This document shows, piece after piece, positions 33,099-38,742 of a stretch of 38,742 bases of DNA (the stretch's first letter is position 1; the number at the start of each line of letters is the position of its first letter). This DNA comes from a bacterium (GTDB lineage: Bacteria > Bacteroidota > Bacteroidia > Cytophagales > Cyclobacteriaceae): contig JANSWY010000042.1 of the NCBI GenBank assembly GCA_024743255.1, positions 1 to 38,742 on the forward strand, in the 5' to 3' direction. A model generated the notes under the pieces. That model was not told the origin of the DNA. It did not search any database and saw only the letters and a list, made by a program, of their open reading frames with translations. The position numbers and the translations under genes are program-made.

Positions 33099-34868
33099 TT
33101 ATTTCAAAGCAGTTGCTAATTCAGCAGCAAACGTTCTGAATTCTAAATCTGCAAGAGCTTTCTCCTTAAGAGAAGCGTCAAGATTTGTAGCTTTGATTAA
33201 TTTAGTTTTTACATCACTAGCGTTTCCTTGTCTAGCAGAAGCGATAGCACCAGCATACCAAGCAAGAGCATATCCATCTTCAGCAGAAGTAACTTCGTTA
33301 AATGCAGCTTCAGCTTGCGCGAAATCTTTGTTCAATAATAGAGCAAGACCTTTGTCAAACATTGCATCTAAGTCTTTAGTAGGAGCAGAAAGCGCGCTTG
33401 TAGCAGCAGAGTAATCTCCTTGTCTTACTAGGATGGCTCCTTTTACAGAGTTCAATCCAGCTTTCAACATTGCAGAACCTCCAAGACCTTCAGCAGCCTC
33501 AACATTCTCCATAGCTTTGTCATAGTTAGCTTGCATTGCATAAGCAGTAGCAAGGTTAGTATGAACCTCAGCAGTTTTCTGAAGCTTAGCAGCAATCTCT
33601 AATTGAGTGATAGCAGCGTCTACTTTGTCAGCATCTCCAGCCTTAGCTTGCATTAATAAGGCAGCAGCTAAGTTGTTGTGTGCTTGCCAGCTTGGATTAG
33701 CTTTAGTAGCAGCAGTGTAGATAGCAACTTTTTCGTCCAAAGAAGGAGTCATGTTACCAGCAAATAATAATTCTTCAGCACTCAAAGTATCTGCTTTAGC
33801 ATTTCCGTCAGCAACAGATTTCGCAAGAACTGCAATCTCAGCATTTGCTTTCTTAGGCTTCACAGTTAAGATTTCAGTTTTAGCTGTTCTTAATGAAGGA
33901 TATAGGTCCTTGAACAACTTCTTGTATGAATCAAGTTTCTGAAGAGACTTTTCTTTGTCTTCGAAAGTACCAGTACCATTTACGATTCTTAATACTTCAG
34001 ACTTAGCATTTCCGTCGATACCATCGTAATCTTTCAAAGCATCTTTGAATGCTTGCCAGTCTTCGATAACAGGCTTTAATATGAATTTGATACTATCAGA
34101 AAGATCTTTGTAGTCATACTTTTTCATCTGCTGCCTGTAGTACTTTTCAATAGCAGCAGCTCTTTCTTCAGCTAAACCACTGTTGATTCTTTCAGTACCT
34201 TCAGGAGAGTGAAGACCTGTGATAGTAACAGTTTTTGTAACGTTCTTTTCTGCAACGAAAGCTGAGAAGTTAGATCCTCTGTCACTTCTTTTCTCAGAAG
34301 TTTTAAGAACTGATCTTCCCTGATCGAAGAAGAAATCAACGTTAGTTGGGATTAATTCTTCCTTGTCGTTGTAACCGTGATCTGCGTAAGCAGCGTAGTA
34401 CACGTCTTTCACTAACATAGAAGTAGTGATTAAACCAGTAGCTACTTGAAGTTTTGCAGGTGTTTCAGCAGTTTTTCCGCTTCTTGTGTCTTTAGCCTCA
34501 CCACCGATCATTAATTTACCAGGGTTCATGCCGTCCTGATAGTCGAAAGTAAAGTCTTGACTTTTTCTAGATGTAGAAGTACTGCTGCTTGGAAAATCAT
34601 CAGCCTTAAATTCTACTCCAGGTAAATTGATTTCTTGGTCTCCGTATTGGTAGATTGTTTTTAAGGTGTAAGCTGTTCCTGAAGGAAGCATCTTAGGAGG
34701 AAGTACTGCTGACATTTCGAATGCAATTTTTCCGCCGTGAACTTCAAGAGGATTAGGCTCCACTGTCAAATCCTGGTCGTTAGCCAGTTTTATCATCTTG
34801 GATAACTTACAACCGGAAAATACAGCCGCACCAATAAAAAGGGCCATAATAAGGTTGATTTTTTTCAT
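33099..34868 (-). CDS. OmpA-like/TPR lipoprotein
   Basis: About 589 residues. A frame-open extension to 34946 lacks signal features, so ATG 34868 is used: MKKINLIMALFIGAAVFSGC is a textbook lipoprotein signal (Cys20). The mature N-terminal third is beta-rich. Near residues 205-255 the text FFFDQGRSVLKTSE followed by ITGLHSPEGTERINSGLAEERAAAIEKYY resembles an OmpA-type peptidoglycan-binding domain. The C-terminal 200 residues are Ala-rich tetratricopeptide repeats (NPSWQAHNNLAAALLMQAKA, TAEVHTNLATAYAMQANYDKA). Proteins of this build are abundant envelope lipoproteins in Cytophagales. A role in linking the outer membrane to peptidoglycan is inferred. Single-gene unit with its own terminator. 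Confidence 0.8.
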   Translation of the reverse strand: MKKINLIMALFIGAAVFSGCKLSKMIKLANDQDLTVEPNPLEVHGGKIAFEMSAVLPPKMLPSGTAYTLKTIYQYGDQEINLPGVEFKADDFPSSSTSTSRKSQDFTFDYQDGMNPGKLMIGGEAKDTRSGKTAETPAKLQVATGLITTSMLVKDVYYAAYADHGYNDKEELIPTNVDFFFDQGRSVLKTSEKRSDRGSNFSAFVAEKNVTKTVTITGLHSPEGTERINSGLAEERAAAIEKYYRQQMKKYDYKDLSDSIKFILKPVIEDWQAFKDALKDYDGIDGNAKSEVLRIVNGTGTFEDKEKSLQKLDSYKKLFKDLYPSLRTAKTEILTVKPKKANAEIAVLAKSVADGNAKADTLSAEELLFAGNMTPSLDEKVAIYTAATKANPSWQAHNNLAAALLMQAKAGDADKVDAAITQLEIAAKLQKTAEVHTNLATAYAMQANYDKAMENVEAAEGLGGSAMLKAGLNSVKGAILVRQGDYSAATSALSAPTKDLDAMFDKGLALLLNKDFAQAEAAFNEVTSAEDGYALAWYAGAIASARQGNASDVKTKLIKATNLDASLKEKALADLEFRTFAAELATALK

Positions 34869-35008
34869 CTGAATCACTTTTTGTTTAAAAGAAATAAGTT
34901 TATAAAAATTGGTTGAACGATCCCAGAATTCACTGGAAATCTCCACAATAATAGTTAAAAATATTTATCCTGTAGAAAGAATTTTAACATTTTATCCATC
35001 TATATCGT

Positions 35009-35016
35009 TATATTTG
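35009..35016 (+). promoter_or_regulatory. Candidate -7 element (TATATTTG) for the pspC-like gene
   Basis: Exact TAnnTTTG match 17 bases before the ATG at 35034, giving a very short leader. The -33 element is not obvious. Confidence 0.42.
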
Positions 35017-35033
35017 TATTGTAATTTTAAGAG

Positions 35034-35240
35034 ATGCAAGAGTTCGTTGAAAAATATGCATTTGGGGTTTGTACCAGACTAGGTGAGAAGTTGAATATTC
35101 CGACCTCTTCGATACGTCTGTTTTTTATCTATACAAGCTTCCTTACTTTCGGCTCTCCGATATTAATTTACCTGGCGTTGGCCTTCGTTATGAATATCAG
35201 AAAGCACCTTAGAAGACGCAATTCCCTGTGGTATTACTAG
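35034..35240 (+). CDS. PspC-domain small membrane protein
   Basis: A 68-residue protein matching a single PspC domain: FGVCTRLGEKLNIPTSSIRLFFIY (10-33) followed by the hydrophobic helix with GSPILIYLALAFVMN and a basic tail RKHLRRRN. PspC proteins sense envelope stress with phage-shock proteins in Proteobacteria; in Bacteroidota such stand-alone versions are frequent and poorly studied. No pspA or pspB homolog is nearby. The stop codon overlaps the convergent glycosyltransferase stop by three bases. Confidence 0.85.
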   Translation: MQEFVEKYAFGVCTRLGEKLNIPTSSIRLFFIYTSFLTFGSPILIYLALAFVMNIRKHLRRRNSLWYY

Positions 35241-36244
35241 AGTTCGGAATATTTCTTTTTTCCTTTTAAAAAATGTTGCCAAATCAGAAGCTTGTCAGAG
35301 TGTCTGAATTGCTTGTTGCCTATTTTAGGTTGATTGTTTCTTCGCTTTTTATCTGTGGTTCCGATGGTTCCTATGAATTGAAAGAATGCCTTCAAAACTG
35401 CTTTAGCGTGACCGGGTTTCTTATCTGCTAAGAATTTCAATGCTGCTACTAAGTCTAGGGTGATTCGAAATGGTATTTTATAAATCCATTGATTGAATGG
35501 AAGGTTCTTATATAACATAATCAGACCATTCCGGAAGTTTAATTCCGTTTTCCAAGGGTTTGAAGCTGCTAATGTCCCACCTCCAACATGATAAACTATA
35601 CTCTTGGGTTCATAGTGAATCTCATGACCTAATGCGTTAATTCTCCAGCAAAGATCAATTTCTTCCATATGTGCAAAGAAATCAGAGTCAAATTGGCCAG
35701 CCTCAAAAAATATCTTGGAACGAATTAAGAAGCATGCTCCTGTTGCCCAGAAAATTTGAACCGGATCATCATATTGACCTTCGTCCTTTTCAACTTCTTC
35801 AAATACTCTACCTCTGCAAAAGGGATAACCGAGCCAATCTAAAAAACCACCTGCCGCACCTGCGTGCTCAAAAGTATCTTTATTATGATATGCAAGAATT
35901 TTAGGTTGTACACTAGCTATATTGGGGTTCGCTTCCAATAAATCATACATAGGTTTGATCCAGTTAGGAGTAACTTCTATATCTGAATTAATCAGTAAGA
36001 AATATTTTGACTCGATTTGCTTCAATGCCTCATTATATCCTCCGGCATAGCCATAATTCTCATCAAGAAGAATCAATTCTACTTCTGGGAATACTTTTTG
36101 AAGATATGGCACAGAGTCATCGGTGGACTTATTATCCGCAACTATTACTCTGGATGGTTTTGAGTAGCTAAGTAGAGTGGGGAGAAACTGTTCCAGGTAG
36201 TTTCTGCCATTGTAATTAAGGATTACAACTGCAATATCTTCCAT
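35237..36244 (-). CDS. Glycosyltransferase family 2 (rhamnosyl-transferase-like)
   Basis: A 335-residue GT-A fold enzyme that would transfer an activated sugar to a surface glycan or lipid carrier. Motifs: VVILNYNGRNYLEQFLPTL (6-24), VIVADNKSTDDS, the nucleotide-metal site LLINSDIEV (about 83-91) and ATGACFLIRSKIFFEAGQFD followed by MEEIDLCWR, the acceptor-side acidic pair. This is the WcaA/rhamnosyl-transferase-like subgroup. A C-terminal basic amphipathic region may bind the membrane. Its ATG abuts the stop of the ybaB-like gene, so both are probably co-translated; no other glycan genes are nearby. Confidence 0.88.
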   Translation of the reverse strand: MEDIAVVILNYNGRNYLEQFLPTLLSYSKPSRVIVADNKSTDDSVPYLQKVFPEVELILLDENYGYAGGYNEALKQIESKYFLLINSDIEVTPNWIKPMYDLLEANPNIASVQPKILAYHNKDTFEHAGAAGGFLDWLGYPFCRGRVFEEVEKDEGQYDDPVQIFWATGACFLIRSKIFFEAGQFDSDFFAHMEEIDLCWRINALGHEIHYEPKSIVYHVGGGTLAASNPWKTELNFRNGLIMLYKNLPFNQWIYKIPFRITLDLVAALKFLADKKPGHAKAVLKAFFQFIGTIGTTDKKRRNNQPKIGNKQFRHSDKLLIWQHFLKGKKKYSEL

Positions 36245-36577
36245 TTACATCATCCCACTTAGATCCATACCTGGTATATTTGGTAGTAATCCTTCTGTGG
36301 CGTTTTTCATGTGTTCTTGGGCTTTGACCTCAACATTCTCAATTGCTTTGTTCACAGCAGCAACAATCAGATCCTGCATCATTTCTCTGTCTTCCATTGT
36401 CATAAGAGTACTATCAACATTTACTGAAATTACTTCCTTTTTACCATTCACCTTTGCAGTAACCAATCCTGCACCAGAATCGCCATTTGCAGTGATATTT
36501 ACTAACCCATCCTGGGCTTCTTTCATTTTGGTCTGGGCTTCTTTGATCTTGCCCATCATTTTCATCATGTCAAACAT
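36245..36577 (-). CDS. YbaB/EbfC nucleoid-associated protein
   Basis: A 110-residue member of the YbaB/EbfC family of small dimeric DNA-binding proteins. The N-terminal Met-rich helix MFDMMKMMGKIKEAQTKMKEAQ, the strand GLVTAKVNGKKEVISVNVD and the C-terminal helix are family-typical, with a short MDLSGMM tail. In many bacteria it follows dnaX; here it stands between the secreted gliding protein and a glycosyltransferase gene, which starts at the next base after its stop. Core function assured by family, local context unusual. Confidence 0.9.
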   Translation of the reverse strand: MFDMMKMMGKIKEAQTKMKEAQDGLVNITANGDSGAGLVTAKVNGKKEVISVNVDSTLMTMEDREMMQDLIVAAVNKAIENVEVKAQEHMKNATEGLLPNIPGMDLSGMM

Positions 36578-36588
36578 AAGCCAGTATT

Positions 36589-38235
36589 TTAACGCAATAA
36601 TATAAAAGAACCTGATTGGTTGATGACTTCTCCTTCCTCATTTTCATATTTAATACGATAAATATAAGTTCCGGATGCCGCAACTCTGTTTCGGTATATG
36701 CCATCCCATCCTACAAAGACATTGGTGCTTTGAAAAACTAACTCACCCCATTTGTTGTAAATCAGAAATTCAAAGTTGTCAGAGGAATTCAAAATTGGTC
36801 TTATTTCATCATTAATTCCATCGCCATTAGGACTAAAAGCATCCGGAATGAGAATGGTATTGGATTTAGCTAAAGTAATCGTATTGGAATATGCTTGAAA
36901 CCCACCTTCTACGGAGATGATTCTTATTCGAAATCTATTTCCTGGAAGATTTGTGATATTTAGTAGTTTCTGATTTTGTTCCGCAATCGTAAACTCGTCT
37001 TGAGGAGTTCCGTCTTCTGCTAAAGTCTGTAAATTATAAGCAGCTATTCCACTGATCCACCCTTCATATGAATTCCAGAAAAGATTATAGAAATTACCTT
37101 GCTCTTGATCAAAGCTCAGATAGGTTGGGGTCGCCGTAATTGAGGTGGATGATGTGTTACCACAGGTATCTGATGAAATAATTTGGTATTGGTAAAGATT
37201 GATATCTGGATTTAAACCAGTATCAGTGAATGTATTTGTGCTGGCTGTACCCACCAATGAGAATGCAGCTTGATTTCTACTTTGGTAAATATCGTACTCC
37301 AGATAAGTAAATAATGGTTCTTCCCATACCAACTGTACATTCTTGTTGTCGTAAGAGGCATTGATGTTAGTTATTGGGTCGATAGCATTCGGAATTTCAG
37401 TCAGTTCAAAGGTTGCGGGTAAAATTGTATTGCTTGTACATTCATCAATGGCACTCACTCTAAAGAAGACTGTAGTCGAATTGAAATTTAATCCATCAAT
37501 AGTTATTTGGTCTGTATTAAAGGCAGTATCAACTGCCTGAAAAGTAGAGCCATCAGAGCTGAATTCCACTAAATGCCTTACGCTGTTAGTGATAGTTAAA
37601 TTTAGCGTAGCTGAAATTAGATCAATGCAGCTTTGATCATAACTGACATCATTAATTGCAGGTTGAGCTATGTTTTGAAGGGGTGAGTAGACAAAGCTTG
37701 TTTCTCCACAGTTGTCTTCAGCATCATTGTAATAACCTCTAATCCTGATTGTCTGGTTATTACTATTTGGGAAATTCAAAATCGGGCTTATTGAATTTGG
37801 ATTAACCTGAACCGAATCATTATTGTAAAATATCCTGTAGAAATCATATGTTGATTCATCAATTTCTATTCTGGCGGCATTGGAAGCGCAACTATAAATA
37901 ATGTATTCAGGAATTGTTGGTTCAATAACCTCAATCGCTAAAGTATCGGTTCGGGGGTTGACATTGGAAATGATCTGTATGATCTCGTAGCTACCCGGAG
38001 AAGTATAGGTGTAAGTTGTAGCGTTTGTTTCAGTTTGCCCTTCTTCATAAACATACTGTCTAGTAACTGCTCCAAAGGTATCGTTTACAATGATATTTAC
38101 CGTAAAAGGATCGCATCCCCTGTTGTACTCCACAGAAAATCTTCCCAATTGACTGTCTTGGGCTACAGTATTTGTAGATAACAGGCAGAAATAGATAATT
38201 GAGACTAATGCTATGTGCTTAAAGCAATTCAGAAT
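36589..38235 (-). CDS. Type IX secreted protein with gliding-motility C-terminal domain
   Basis: A secreted protein of about 545 residues. The C-terminus (about the last 90 residues) is a CHU_C-type gliding-motility/type B sorting domain: IPDAFSPNGDGINDEI, FLIYNKWGELVF, GWDG and GTYIYRIKY, used for export by the type IX secretion system. Upstream are fibronectin-III-like repeats (ITNINASYDNKNVQLVWEEP and similar). The standard-start frame begins only at TTG 38148, after the signal peptide. The same frame stays open to 38244 and encodes IALVSIIYFCLLSTNTVAQ, a good Sec signal, but without ATG, GTG or TTG. The end given is the ATT at 38235; an ATG at 38243 is one base out of frame. Confidence 0.8.
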   Translation of the reverse strand: MLNCFKHIALVSIIYFCLLSTNTVAQDSQLGRFSVEYNRGCDPFTVNIIVNDTFGAVTRQYVYEEGQTETNATTYTYTSPGSYEIIQIISNVNPRTDTLAIEVIEPTIPEYIIYSCASNAARIEIDESTYDFYRIFYNNDSVQVNPNSISPILNFPNSNNQTIRIRGYYNDAEDNCGETSFVYSPLQNIAQPAINDVSYDQSCIDLISATLNLTITNSVRHLVEFSSDGSTFQAVDTAFNTDQITIDGLNFNSTTVFFRVSAIDECTSNTILPATFELTEIPNAIDPITNINASYDNKNVQLVWEEPLFTYLEYDIYQSRNQAAFSLVGTASTNTFTDTGLNPDINLYQYQIISSDTCGNTSSTSITATPTYLSFDQEQGNFYNLFWNSYEGWISGIAAYNLQTLAEDGTPQDEFTIAEQNQKLLNITNLPGNRFRIRIISVEGGFQAYSNTITLAKSNTILIPDAFSPNGDGINDEIRPILNSSDNFEFLIYNKWGELVFQSTNVFVGWDGIYRNRVAASGTYIYRIKYENEEGEVINQSGSFILLR

Positions 38236-38252
38236 CTTTACATTTTATCAGA

Positions 38253-38742
38253 TCAACGATTAATATTTTGAATAATTTCATCAATTCCAAGAGTTGTTTG
38301 TTCTCCGTTAGTCATATTCTTCAGAGTAAACAATTCGGTCTCCATTTCTTCAGGTCCAACTACAATTACATATGGAATATTCAGTTTATCCGCATATTTG
38401 AATTGTTTCTGCATTTTGGCAGCATCTGGATAGACTTCTGTTTTAATCCCACTTGCTCTGAATCGGTTTGCTAACCCTACAGCATATGCTAAACCATCTT
38501 TATCAAAACTTGCAAGCATTAATTGAGTGGAAGCCAGAAGAGACTCAGGAAAAAGTTTTAGTTCTTCCAATACATCATAGATTCTATCTAATCCAAATGA
38601 AATTCCTATTCCCGAGATATCAGGCATTCCAAAAACTCCTGTAAGATCATCATATCTACCTCCTGCTGTTATGCTTCCAATTTTAACTGTAGTAGGTTTC
38701 ACTTCGAAAATTGCCCCGGTGTAATAGGAGAGTCCTCTTGCA
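38253..38742 (-). CDS. hisS: Histidyl-tRNA synthetase, C-terminal part (runs off the window)
   Basis: The 3' 163 codons of the class II histidyl-tRNA synthetase; the 5' part lies beyond the window edge. Visible: the histidine-site motif RGLSYYTGAIFE (Ser in place of the Asp of the common RGLDYYT form, as usual in Bacteroidota), GGRYDDLTGVFG, class II motif 3 (GIGISFGLDRIYDVL) and the alpha/beta anticodon-binding domain (LMLASFDKDGLAYAVGLANR through VVGPEEMETELFTLKNM). The stop lies nine bases from an ATG that probably once began the type IX cargo gene, so the two form one transcription unit. Confidence 0.95.
   Translation of the reverse strand, partial: ARGLSYYTGAIFEVKPTTVKIGSITAGGRYDDLTGVFGMPDISGIGISFGLDRIYDVLEELKLFPESLLASTQLMLASFDKDGLAYAVGLANRFRASGIKTEVYPDAAKMQKQFKYADKLNIPYVIVVGPEEMETELFTLKNMTNGEQTTLGIDEIIQNINR

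Noticed and set aside
33040-33414. 124-codon + strand frame opposite the TPR lipoprotein
   Set aside because: Ala/Ser-rich mirror of an Ala-rich repeat region, and it begins at the terminator.
1-38742. Defence island, prophage or integrative element
   Set aside because: No integrase, transposase, phage structural, restriction or toxin-antitoxin genes, and no obvious change in composition along the window.

Overview
The window looks like a chromosomal segment from a free-living, probably marine Bacteroidota of the order Cytophagales. The evidence is a low G+C content by eye, near absence of Shine-Dalgarno sequences, TAnnTTTG-type -7 promoter elements, a gliding-motility/type IX secretion C-terminal domain, an AraC-terminated hybrid histidine kinase, and abundant Cys-lipoproteins. 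I see no rRNA, tRNA, CRISPR array, transposase or phage gene. After start correction no gene-free stretch exceeds about 300 bases; the longest are 6508-6771, 24397-24630 and 16853-17074.

Layout. Region 1 (2-4282, + strand): a large SSS-family Na+ symporter, two unrecognised small membrane proteins, an HD-domain nucleotide phosphohydrolase, a SnoaL-like lipoprotein and an ABM-like small protein, closely packed. Region 2 (4414-8912, +): redox and envelope genes, namely a monoheme c-type lipoprotein, an NAD(P)H:FMN reductase with palindromes upstream, a small anchored lipoprotein overlapping a di-heme cytochrome c peroxidase/MauG-like lipoprotein, and a small outer-membrane barrel. Region 3 (9031-16852, -): an outer-membrane protein with an OMPLA-like His-x-Ser-Asn-Gly signature, a soluble GAF/PAS hybrid histidine kinase, YebC, and a TPR-histidine kinase-receiver-AraC fusion. 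Region 4 (17075-21268, +): a TetR-like regulator broken by a one-base frameshift, an ABC1/UbiB-like kinase that overlaps it by one base, and a Prc/Tsp-type C-terminal processing protease. Region 5 (21300-29209): a lipoprotein, a DUF4097-type beta-repeat protein, an orphan PqiA-like protein, a DUF2306-like membrane protein, an orphan FtsX/MacB permease, an NSS (LeuT-type) transporter and TruC. Region 6 (29340-38742): a MazG-like pyrophosphohydrolase, an acidic secreted protein, Ffh, PdhB, an OmpA-like/TPR lipoprotein, PspC, a chain of GT2, YbaB and a type IX secreted gliding C-terminal-domain protein, and the 3' part of hisS running off the window.

Most of this is core housekeeping with lineage-specific envelope and signalling genes; I see no defence island or new multi-gene machine. 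The observations most worth checking are (i) the frameshift in the TetR-like gene, (ii) the missing canonical start of the type IX cargo gene next to hisS, (iii) an 8-bp repeat family (AGCCAAAA/AGCTAAAA) at two distant intergenic sites, (iv) the OMPLA-like signature in an otherwise unrecognised outer-membrane protein, and (v) the cytochrome genes in region 2. Strong hairpins with T-tracts separate most transcription units.
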